Below are positions 1 to 5,332 of a stretch of DNA of 5,332 nucleotides, one piece after another. The position numbers and the translations under genes are program-made. The notes under the pieces are model-generated. The model was given only the letters and a program-made list of their open reading frames with translations. It did not search any database and had not been told where the DNA came from. Origin of the DNA: Caldivirga sp. UBA161 (GTDB lineage: Archaea > Thermoproteota > Thermoprotei > Thermoproteales > Thermocladiaceae); assembly GCF_002506515.1 (NCBI RefSeq), contig NZ_DAXS01000060.1, positions 1-5,332 on the forward strand, in the 5' to 3' direction. Position 1 is the stretch's first letter, and each line of letters opens with the position of its first letter.

Positions 1-7
1 CTTCATA

Positions 8-190
8 ATGTTTAAAGCCACCTTAAGAAGGCCCAGTAACATGAATTTAACAAGGATTAAAATCATTATTCTCATAATTTTACCATTATTGGTAACTAAC
101 CTTTATATTTATATGATAATAGATGTGAATCCATGGATTAAGAAGCTTGCACTAACCGTAGATTTATTGTATTTTAGAAAAGTGTCATAA
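8..190 (+). CDS. Possible small membrane protein, or tail of a gene cut by the left edge
   Basis: I do not recognise this protein. The frame encodes one strongly hydrophobic stretch (from the ATG at 41, residues about 7-27, rich in Ile and Leu), then a short polar and aromatic tail ending in TAA at 188-190. Three readings are possible. The frame is also open from base 2, so it could be the C-terminal end of a membrane protein starting outside the window. It could start at 8. It could start at 41 (49 residues), because a TATA-like TTTAAAG at about 11-17 lies some 27 bases before that ATG, the leaderless spacing seen at other genes here. Against it: it is short, very AT-rich and dominated by Ile/Leu/Tyr codons, which AT-rich non-coding DNA can produce by chance. 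No function is proposed. Confidence 0.3.
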   Translation: MFKATLRRPSNMNLTRIKIIILIILPLLVTNLYIYMIIDVNPWIKKLALTVDLLYFRKVS

Positions 191-324
191 TTTGTATTAT
201 GTAAAAAGTAATTATTATATTTATAAACCTTTGATACCAACATGGGTAATGTATATTCTCCTCATTAGGTTTATTATTCATGTTAAACTACGTAAAAAAA
301 TAAATATATAATGTAATGATTATA
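191..324. other. AT-rich intergenic region with several TATA-like elements
   Basis: This stretch, with the promoter after it, separates the small left-hand frame from the transporter. It is clearly richer in A+T than the coding DNA. It contains TATA-like TTTATAAA at about 220-227 and an A/T run at about 294-310. An 8-base inverted repeat (ATAAACCT at 223-230, AGGTTTAT at 267-274) lies inside. The longest frame beginning with ATG that I checked is eight codons (242-268). I see no tRNA, C/D box RNA or other RNA gene. Confidence 0.5.
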
Positions 325-338
325 CGAAACTTTTATAA
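325..338 (+). promoter_or_regulatory. BRE/TATA promoter of the transporter gene
   Basis: A BRE-like CGAAAC (325-330) directly precedes TATA-like TTTTATAA (331-338). The TATA centre lies about 26 bases before the ATG at 361, so transcription would begin at or next to that codon, giving a leaderless mRNA. This supports 361 over the in-frame ATG at 316, which would lie upstream of the transcript. A further A/T-rich element at 294-310 could be an alternative box. Confidence 0.6.
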
Positions 339-360
339 GTCCAATGCTATTACCCTTTCC

Positions 361-1953
361 ATGAGTGGGAATTCTCAAAAACCTGTAAGGCTAAGAAAAC
401 ACCTAACATTAGTTGACCTTTTATTTATAGGTATAGCTGGGTCAATAGGTGGTGCTATATTCTATGGCGCTCAGAAGGTTGCTGCTAATGCCGGTCCAGC
501 TGGAATACTTGCATATACCCTAGCGCCAATACTATATATATTTGTAGCATTAACTTACTTGGACATAGCCATGGACTTTCCAGAGGCTGGTGGTCCATCT
601 AGGTTTGCAATATACAGTCATGGCCAAGCCACAAGCTTGATAAATGGTATGGCTGACTTAATATGGTATCTCTTCATACCACCACTAGAGTCTTACGTTT
701 TTGTGGCTTTAGTAATTCACGAATTCTTCCCGCAAGTACTTAATCCGGCCACAGGCAACTTAACTCTAATAGGAGGTATTATAGCATTAATTATTATACT
801 ACTTATGGTTCCCTTAAACTACTATGGTATAGAGGTTTTTACAGCCTCCAGTAGGGTGGCGGGTTCAATTAAGTATGTGCTTTATGCCTTAATGGCTGTA
901 ATTTTCGCAATGGTTACATTGAAGTATAATCCGTATGCCTTAAGGAATTTTACCCAATACGGCGGCTTCATGCCTTATGGCGTAACTGGGTTATTTGCCG
1001 CAATGCCCATAGCAATGTTCTCATTTGGAGGTTCTAGGACAATACCGGACTTCGCTGAGGAGATTAAGAATAAGAGAAATTTGATCTATGGACTCATATT
1101 CACAGTCATAGGAGAAGCAGCCATTTACATAACCTTCTCTGTACTTTTCATACTCAGCACTGACTGGAAAGCCTTAGGCCTCCCAGAGGGTGATTGGGCT
1201 TCACTGCTTAATATTGCTAGAAATCCATACTACATATTGGCTTCAGCATACCACTTACCAATAATGTATGCGCTCCCCATGATTTACTTAACAGTTGCCT
1301 TATTTATGGTTGGCTTCGTATACATGGGTGCAGGCACTAGAGTTATGTTAGCTGTTGCGCGGTCGAAATTCGTTAGCCAAAGAATGGGTGAGATACATCC
1401 AAAGTACTCGGTGCCATATTGGGCATTAATAGTATTTGGTTTAGTGGGTGCGTTAATATCATTCCTCTTCGCGCCAGTTCCGGGATTATACGCTATAGTT
1501 AGCTACACTACTGTTGCAGGTTACATAGGTTTCGCCACGAATCCCATAGCAATGATGGTCCTTAGGCTACAGGGGGCTTCAAAATACCAGGTTCCGGCAG
1601 GTTGGTTTGTCTCAATGGTTGCTTTTGCAGTGTCATCATTGATAGTATTTTGGAGTGGGTGGCCTGCTGTACCGTATTCTGTAGCATTGATTACTGCTGC
1701 AACATTGATATTTGGATTACTCTACAGGGTTAAGGAGGGTTGGCTTGAGGCTACTTGGTACATTGGCTTCATAGCATTCCTAACATTAATGACTTACATT
1801 GGTTCAGATGGCGCATTGAATTTAATACCATACACCTGGGCGACAGTAATAACGGTGGTAGTTGCATTAGCTGTATTTTACCCATTGGGTATTAAGCTTG
1901 GCCTTAGGCAGAGGAATTTTGAAGTTCACATTAAGGATCTTGGTGGTGTTTAA
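361..1953 (+). CDS. APC-superfamily amino acid/polyamine transporter
   Basis: This is an integral membrane permease that probably imports amino acids or related amines using a proton or sodium gradient; the substrate cannot be read from the sequence. Numbered from the ATG at 361 (530 residues), it shows about 12-14 hydrophobic helices. Family landmarks are the broken first helix GIAGSIGGAIFYG (24-36), the FPEAGGPSRFA segment after helix 2 (73-83), SFGGSRTIPDFAEEIKNKRN (221-240) after helix 6, and GAGTRVMLAVARSKF with a following HPKYSVPYWA (323-355), matching the helix 8-9 connection of APC permeases. The polar N-terminus with LRKHLTLVDL is typical. An in-frame ATG at 316 would add 15 residues, but the promoter at 325-338 makes it unlikely. 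trmI follows 31 bases downstream in the same direction. The family call is firm and the substrate is unknown. Confidence 0.92.
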   Translation: MSGNSQKPVRLRKHLTLVDLLFIGIAGSIGGAIFYGAQKVAANAGPAGILAYTLAPILYIFVALTYLDIAMDFPEAGGPSRFAIYSHGQATSLINGMADLIWYLFIPPLESYVFVALVIHEFFPQVLNPATGNLTLIGGIIALIIILLMVPLNYYGIEVFTASSRVAGSIKYVLYALMAVIFAMVTLKYNPYALRNFTQYGGFMPYGVTGLFAAMPIAMFSFGGSRTIPDFAEEIKNKRNLIYGLIFTVIGEAAIYITFSVLFILSTDWKALGLPEGDWASLLNIARNPYYILASAYHLPIMYALPMIYLTVALFMVGFVYMGAGTRVMLAVARSKFVSQRMGEIHPKYSVPYWALIVFGLVGALISFLFAPVPGLYAIVSYTTVAGYIGFATNPIAMMVLRLQGASKYQVPAGWFVSMVAFAVSSLIVFWSGWPAVPYSVALITAATLIFGLLYRVKEGWLEATWYIGFIAFLTLMTYIGSDGALNLIPYTWATVITVVVALAVFYPLGIKLGLRQRNFEVHIKDLGGV

Positions 1954-1968
1954 GCTTATTAAAGCTTA
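1951..1968. repeat. Perfect 7-bp inverted repeat between transporter and trmI
   Basis: TAAGCTT (1951-1957) and AAGCTTA (1962-1968) form a perfect inverted repeat around a 4-base centre, ATTA. It begins at the transporter's TAA stop codon and covers the TATA-like sequence at 1956-1963 that sits at leaderless distance from the trmI start. It could be a site for a dimeric regulator of trmI or a weak RNA hairpin at the end of the transporter message. The symmetry is seen directly; either role is inference. Confidence 0.4.
1956..1963 (+). promoter_or_regulatory. Probable TATA box of trmI
   Basis: TTATTAAA is centred about 25-26 bases before the trmI ATG, so trmI could be transcribed from its own start as a leaderless message even though the transporter ends only 31 bases upstream. 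A short AGGT (1977-1980), four bases before the ATG, could instead serve as a weak ribosome binding site on a read-through transcript. Confidence 0.45.
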
Positions 1969-1984
1969 GTTAATGTAGGTAATA

Positions 1985-2752
1985 ATGGATGTTGTTAAGG
2001 AGGGCGACTATGTCTTACTATGGCATAGTAATGAAATTAAGATTATTACTGTTGCTAAAAGAGGATTAGTTATTGGTACTGTTAGAGGTATTTTAAGGTT
2101 TGATGACATTATCGGTAAGCCCTACGGTTCAAGGGTGGTTACTAACCTTGGCCATATGTTCTATATTACTAAACCAGATATTACAGACATATTACTTAAG
2201 ATGCCTAGGGTTACTCAACCAATATACCCTAAGGATACCTCTGCATTATTAATAATGCTTAATGTTAAGCCAGGCAGTAGGATACTTGAAGCAGGCCTCG
2301 GCAGTGGGTATACGGCATCATTGTTGGCTATGCATTTGAAGCCGCTGGGTCAATTAGTATCAGTTGAGAGGAATGGTAGATACATAGCTACAGCTAGGAG
2401 GACGTTAAGAGTAATGGGGGTTGATGATGTTGTTGATGTTATTCACGGTGATATTGCTGAATTAACTCTACCTGAGTATTACTTTGATTCCGCCCTACTG
2501 GATATGGGTGATCCATGGAGGGCAATACCTAATGTTGTAAAGGCTCTGGGGCATGGTGGTAATTTAGCGGTCTACGTACCTACCATTAATCAGGTGGAGA
2601 AGGTTATTAGGAGTATGGTTGATTCAAGCCTCATAGATGTTAAGATGATTGAGGTTAATTGGAGGGAGTGGAAGACTACAATTAATGAAGTTAGGCCTAA
2701 GACGTGGAACTTGTCTCATACAGGCTTCATAATAGTAGCCAAGAAGCCTTAA
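1985..2752 (+). CDS. trmI: tRNA (adenine-N1)-methyltransferase TrmI
   Basis: TrmI transfers a methyl group from S-adenosylmethionine to N1 of adenine 58 (and in some archaea also 57) in the T-loop of tRNA, stabilising tRNA at high temperature; known members are tetramers. The 255-residue length is normal for archaeal forms. Residues 1 to about 75 form the small N-terminal beta domain, then comes the conserved IYPKD (80-84). The Rossmann-type methyltransferase domain shows motif I LEAGLGSGYT (101-110), an acidic residue for the cofactor ribose at E128 in VSVERN, HGD (154-156), and motif IV LLDMGDPW (171-178), where D173 matches the catalytic aspartate. The C-terminal HTGFIIVAKK is a family signature. 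There is no cysteine, so the inter-subunit disulfides known from Pyrococcus abyssi TrmI cannot form. The ATG at 1985 fits the TATA spacing. The gene converges with the lipid synthase downstream. Confidence 0.93.
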   Translation: MDVVKEGDYVLLWHSNEIKIITVAKRGLVIGTVRGILRFDDIIGKPYGSRVVTNLGHMFYITKPDITDILLKMPRVTQPIYPKDTSALLIMLNVKPGSRILEAGLGSGYTASLLAMHLKPLGQLVSVERNGRYIATARRTLRVMGVDDVVDVIHGDIAELTLPEYYFDSALLDMGDPWRAIPNVVKALGHGGNLAVYVPTINQVEKVIRSMVDSSLIDVKMIEVNWREWKTTINEVRPKTWNLSHTGFIIVAKKP

Positions 2753-2794
2753 TTCACATTAAATCCTTAATGCAATGATGAGGCTTTAGCCACA

Positions 2795-3598
2795 TCACTT
2801 AACGTTAATTTTTGCGTTAATGCCCTCACTACTATTACTTAGCTTCCTTAACCCACCCCTATGTACAGCATCAACAATGTCCTTAAGCACTACAGCTGGG
2901 GACTCCTCAATGACAGTCCCAGTTATTATTACGTCAGCCCCCGCTAAGGCTATTGAGTAGGCTGCCTCAGGGCTCCTTATGCCTCCCCCAACCATCAGTA
3001 TCTTATTCCTCACAGCCCTCTTAACCTTAGCCACTACGCTGGATGGTACTGGTTCCCTAGCTCCGGATCCTGCCTCAAGGTAAATTGCCGAGAAGCCCAT
3101 GTAGTATGCAGCCAATGCGTACGCTACTATTACATCCTCCATGTGAAATGGTATTGGCTTAGCGTAACTGGCGAAGCCCGCTGCTCCACCTTCCCCAATT
3201 ATTATGTATGCCATTGGTATTGGTTCAAGGTTACTGTAGTGTTTAGCCATAAGTACCGCTGCCTGCACTTGGGCCCCAATAATGTAGTATGGATCAGTTG
3301 AGTTTAGCACGGAGAGGAATAGTACTGCATCAGCCTTCTTACTTAACCCAGCCACACTGCCTGGAAATAGTATTATAGGTAGTTTAACCTCCTGCTTAAC
3401 CGCATTAATGTAGTTATCCAGTGTATCCTCATTAACACCGTAGCTGCCGCCAATCATTAATGCATCTGACCCAGCCTTCTCAGCGCCCTTAGCAAGCTCA
3501 ATAAACTTATCCACTGTTACCTTATCAGGATCAAGTAGCGAGAAGTGTAGTGCACCTTTTTCTGCAAGCTTACTCATCAAGGATTCAAATACGGCCAT
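2795..3598 (-). CDS. Geranylgeranylglyceryl phosphate synthase (GGGP synthase)
   Basis: The enzyme joins sn-glycerol 1-phosphate to geranylgeranyl diphosphate, forming the first ether bond of archaeal membrane lipids; it needs magnesium. The 267-residue protein is a TIM barrel of the PcrB/GGGPS family, apparently the archaeal group II type. Landmarks in order are HFSLLDPDK (18-26, with the Mg-binding aspartates), LMIGGS (47-52), LFPGS (77-81), SVLNS (96-100), the YLEAGSGA strand end (173-180) and the phosphate-binding VGGGIRSPE (203-211) and ITGTVIEE (225-232). All expected motifs are present, so it should be active. The last 15 or so residues (from about 253) are a polar tail beyond the barrel. 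The ATG at 3598 is supported by a TATA-like element about 27 bases upstream. It follows the Elf1 gene by 33 bases on the same strand, so it may also be reached by read-through. Confidence 0.95.
   Translation of the reverse strand: MAVFESLMSKLAEKGALHFSLLDPDKVTVDKFIELAKGAEKAGSDALMIGGSYGVNEDTLDNYINAVKQEVKLPIILFPGSVAGLSKKADAVLFLSVLNSTDPYYIIGAQVQAAVLMAKHYSNLEPIPMAYIIIGEGGAAGFASYAKPIPFHMEDVIVAYALAAYYMGFSAIYLEAGSGAREPVPSSVVAKVKRAVRNKILMVGGGIRSPEAAYSIALAGADVIITGTVIEESPAVVLKDIVDAVHRGGLRKLSNSSEGINAKINVK
2799..2820. terminator. Possible terminator signal at the convergent gene ends
   Basis: TTAACG (2799-2804) and CGTTAA (2815-2820) are complementary, and a run of five T (2809-2813) lies between them on the + strand. 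Archaeal terminators usually rely on short T runs, so this could end trmI transcription just inside the 3' end of the opposing gene. The same bases encode the repetitive C-terminus INAKINVK of that gene, which may fully explain the symmetry. Weak evidence. Confidence 0.2.
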
Positions 3599-3620
3599 TA
3601 ATCATTTTCAGTCAGTGGGA

Positions 3621-3630
3621 GTTTTAAGTT
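3621..3630 (-). promoter_or_regulatory. Probable TATA box of the GGGP synthase gene
   Basis: On the minus strand this reads AACTTAAAAC, centred about 27 bases before the ATG at 3598 and starting one base after the Elf1 stop codon. The spacing fits leaderless transcription. It is AT-rich DNA, so the match could be chance, but the same geometry recurs at the other genes here. Confidence 0.45.
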
Positions 3631-3631
3631 A

Positions 3632-4003
3632 TTACTCTTCAATGTCAGTGTCAGGCTCTGGAGCATCGAGGTACTCTATGCCTTCATCACTATCTATTAT
3701 GCCTTGATTCTGTTGATTAGTATTAGTGGTATTAACCTTAACCTCAACCTGCCTAGTGGGCTTTAATTCACCTGCGAAATACTTGTCAACGAACTTATTG
3801 TAGTAATCCACGGGTAGTAAGCCATTAACCCTATCGAACACTGCCTCAAGCCCGCAGACACCGCATGTAACCTTAACCTTATTCTCCTTCTTAACCACAG
3901 AAACATTAACTGCCACTGACCCACAGTAGGGGCATTGAAACACGGTTGGTAACCTCTTCTTAGGTCTTACCAGCAGTTTACGGGTCTTCCTCCTCTTACC
4001 CAT
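3632..4003 (-). CDS. elf1: Elf1-like zinc-ribbon transcription elongation factor
   Basis: Elf1 family proteins bind the elongating RNA polymerase; homologues of the eukaryotic factor occur in crenarchaea and some related archaea. The 123-residue protein begins with the typical very basic stretch MGKRRKTRKLLVRPKKRLPT (1-20), followed by a four-cysteine zinc ribbon: C24-x2-C27 in FQCPYCGS and C47-x2-C50 in VTCGVCGLEA. The conserved LPVDYYNKFVDKY (63-75) follows. After about residue 85 comes a low-complexity Asn/Thr/Gln linker (91-100) and an acidic tail (104-123) with 11 Asp/Glu. Eukaryotic Elf1 also has an acidic C-terminus. The start at 4003 lies 26 bases from a clear BRE/TATA element, so the mRNA is probably leaderless. 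It sits between the M1-HEAT gene upstream and GGGP synthase downstream. The family call is firm; its role in this organism is inferred. Confidence 0.9.
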   Translation of the reverse strand: MGKRRKTRKLLVRPKKRLPTVFQCPYCGSVAVNVSVVKKENKVKVTCGVCGLEAVFDRVNGLLPVDYYNKFVDKYFAGELKPTRQVEVKVNTTNTNQQNQGIIDSDEGIEYLDAPEPDTDIEE

Positions 4004-4024
4004 GGTTCAAAAAGCATAAAGCCG

Positions 4025-4040
4025 CTTAAAATACTTTCCC
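4025..4040 (-). promoter_or_regulatory. BRE/TATA promoter of elf1
   Basis: On the minus strand GGGAAAG (4040-4034), a BRE-like purine stretch, is followed by TATTTTAAG (4033-4025). The TATA centre is about 26 bases from the ATG at 4003, predicting a transcript starting at or within a base or two of the start codon. This is one of the two clearest promoters in the window. Confidence 0.6.
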
Positions 4041-4088
4041 TCAGATAATTCAATGCAATTATAAGTAGTTGTTCATTAGCAATTATCC

Positions 4089-4110
4089 ATTAAAGGAATG
4101 CGCCTTTAAT
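4089..4110. repeat. 8-bp perfect inverted repeat after the M1-HEAT gene
   Basis: ATTAAAGG (4089-4096) and CCTTTAAT (4103-4110) are perfect inverted copies around a 6-base centre, AATGCG. It lies 7 bases past the stop codon of the M1-HEAT gene, so its transcript could fold a stem-loop there. No T run follows on the minus strand, so it is not a classical terminator. It could be an RNA 3'-end structure or a protein-binding site upstream of the elf1 promoter. Confidence 0.4.
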
Positions 4111-4117
4111 ATTTAAG

Positions 4118-5332
4118 TCACCTCCTCTCCAGTTTACCGATTTCCTCCATGATGCGCCTATGCTCCTCCCTAATCTGCTCAATCTCCTCCCTAAGCCTCT
4201 GATACTCCACACCCCTCTCAAGCTGATCCCTAATTCTCTTAGCGACCTCCCTAGCTAACCTCCTGATCCTTCCATCAAGATCCCTTGACGCTAATTCATC
4301 AAGTATAGGTAATAATGCTGGGTGCTTAACCTCATCTGCAGTTGCAACTACAGCGAACCTAACCCTGAATTGATCATCTCTAGCCAACTCAATTAACCTA
4401 TCAATGGCCTCCCTCCTATCAATGAATTTACCAAGAGCCATCACTGCAGTAGCCCTAACTAACGTTGGCTTACTGGGCTCAGTATAATTAAGCACTATCT
4501 TAAACGCACTATCAGTACCTAATTCACCTAATCCCCTTAACGCACCCTGCGTTATCACGTAGTTAAAGCCCCCATAATCAAGAGCCTTACTTAACTCACC
4601 CTCAAGATCCCTAATTCTTAACTTACCTAGGCTCACTAAGGCAGCGTATCTGACGTAATCAGACTCCTTACTATCATTAGCAATACTTAGTAGGGCTTTA
4701 GCCACTTCAGCATCACCCTTGAAGTTACCTAAGGCATCAATAATGCTCCTCCTAACCCTAGGGTGCGTGACCCGTTTAAGTAACCTCAGTAACTCTGACT
4801 TAGCAAGCTCACCCCCTATCTTACCCAATGCATTAGCCGCCTCAACGGCAACACCCCAGAATGGATCCTTCTCAATAGTTAACGCTAAGGCTTCAACAGC
4901 CCTTGGGCTTGCGTTCTTAGCCAGTGCATTAATAGCTTCAATCCTGCACATTACATCATCATCACTTAATTCACTTATTGCCTCCTCAAGTGGCTTATCA
5001 AACTGGGTTACCTTAAACACCTTAAACTTGGGGTCAATGCAAATGTACTTTGGTTTACTGGGTGCATTTAAGTGAAGTATATGTTCCTTATCCTCAATGT
5101 TCAGTAACCTAACCTCACTATTACCCTCGTAAACGACCTTAACTTCAAGTGGTATTTTATAGATGGGGTATGAGTCATCACCTTGAGTCTGACTTACACT
5201 TAACCTAATTGCTGACTCATCAGGGAGCCAACTCCATGAAACCTTAAGAACTGGGTGGCCAGCTGAGTAGACGTATTGTTTAAAGAACCAGGTTAAGTCC
5301 TCACCGTAAGCCTCTTCCATGGCTTTTCTGAG
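4118..5332 (-). CDS. M1-family metallopeptidase, C-terminal part with HEAT repeats (partial)
   Basis: The frame is open to the right edge, giving 404 visible residues; the ATG at 5320 is internal and the true start lies outside the window. Numbered from that Met, AYGEDLTWFFKQYVYSAGHP (4-23) matches the end of the M1 aminopeptidase catalytic domain. A beta-sandwich domain follows (about 24-105), as in M1 enzymes. Then come about eight helical-pair repeats of 30-odd residues (about 108-364) with the HEAT pattern, for example VRRSIIDALGNF and VRYAALVSLGKL. The C-terminus (about 362-400) is a charged Arg/Glu-rich coiled coil. The zinc site (HExxH) would lie upstream, so activity cannot be judged. 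M1 enzymes remove N-terminal amino acids from peptides; a HEAT tail suggests protein binding. The eukaryotic TFIID subunit TAF2 likewise joins an M1 fold to helical repeats. The gene lies upstream of elf1 on the same strand, with 114 bases between them. Confidence 0.85.
   Translation of the reverse strand, partial: LRKAMEEAYGEDLTWFFKQYVYSAGHPVLKVSWSWLPDESAIRLSVSQTQGDDSYPIYKIPLEVKVVYEGNSEVRLLNIEDKEHILHLNAPSKPKYICIDPKFKVFKVTQFDKPLEEAISELSDDDVMCRIEAINALAKNASPRAVEALALTIEKDPFWGVAVEAANALGKIGGELAKSELLRLLKRVTHPRVRRSIIDALGNFKGDAEVAKALLSIANDSKESDYVRYAALVSLGKLRIRDLEGELSKALDYGGFNYVITQGALRGLGELGTDSAFKIVLNYTEPSKPTLVRATAVMALGKFIDRREAIDRLIELARDDQFRVRFAVVATADEVKHPALLPILDELASRDLDGRIRRLAREVAKRIRDQLERGVEYQRLREEIEQIREEHRRIMEEIGKLERR

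Noticed and set aside
242..268. Eight-codon frame upstream of the transporter as a possible leader peptide
   Set aside because: The promoter nearest the transporter lies downstream of it, so it would not be on the same message; the frame has no telling codon run.
2773..2797. Box C-like ATGATGA with a possible C/D box RNA in the convergent gap
   Set aside because: No CTGA box D follows at a suitable distance, and no second C'/D' pair is present.
4056..4068. TATA-like AATTATAAG on the + strand that could drive an antisense RNA into the M1-HEAT gene
   Set aside because: No clear BRE, no frame or RNA structure downstream beyond the inverted repeat, and such matches are common in AT-rich spacers.
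4118..4125. A perfect ribosome-binding-site-like GGAGGTGA on the minus strand
   Set aside because: It is simply the last codons and stop (Arg-Arg-TGA) of the M1-HEAT gene. The next ATG is 27 bases downstream and opens a frame of only four codons.
4719..5075. A 118-codon open frame on the + strand with hydrophobic, Ser/Leu/Ala-rich translation
   Set aside because: It lies wholly antisense to the HEAT-repeat gene, whose repeats explain the codon pattern; no start signal or family match supports it.
1..5332. Search for CRISPR arrays, insertion sequences, tRNA or rRNA genes and transfer signs
   Set aside because: No regularly spaced repeats, transposase genes, terminal repeats or tRNA-like folds were seen; the recognised genes are core or common archaeal functions.

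Overview
The window looks like ordinary chromosomal DNA from a thermophilic crenarchaeon, most likely a member of the Thermoproteales. The evidence is an archaeal ether-lipid enzyme (geranylgeranylglyceryl phosphate synthase), an Elf1-type transcription elongation factor, archaeal TrmI, arginine codons dominated by AGG/AGA, and archaeal BRE/TATA elements centred about 26 bases before start codons, which is the layout of leaderless transcripts. The moderate G+C (judged by eye at about 40-45%) would suit Caldivirga or Vulcanisaeta, but that is a guess and was not tested by any search.

Layout. Positions 1-190 hold a small hydrophobic reading frame that is either a tiny membrane protein or the tail of a gene cut by the left edge. 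Positions 191-360 are AT-rich and non-coding, ending in a good promoter. On the + strand follow an APC-superfamily amino acid/polyamine transporter (361-1953) and, 31 bases later, the tRNA m1A methyltransferase TrmI (1985-2752). On the - strand, read right to left, come the C-terminal part of an M1-family metallopeptidase with HEAT repeats and a terminal coiled coil (running off the right edge, stop at 4118), an Elf1-like zinc-ribbon factor (4003-3632) and geranylgeranylglyceryl phosphate synthase (3598-2795). The two groups converge on a 42-base gap at 2753-2794.

How the genes relate. They are housekeeping functions from different processes: nutrient uptake, tRNA modification, membrane lipid synthesis, transcription elongation and peptide hydrolysis or scaffolding. 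I see no single pathway linking them. Most genes with a visible start (transporter, trmI, elf1, lipid synthase) carry their own TATA-like box at leaderless spacing, so close spacing here need not mean a single operon.

I found no mobile element, CRISPR array, tRNA, rRNA or convincing undescribed system. The most interesting points are the HEAT-repeat/coiled-coil extension on an M1 peptidase next to a transcription elongation factor, a palindrome over the trmI TATA box, the acidic tail on Elf1, and the shift of the transporter start from 316 to 361.
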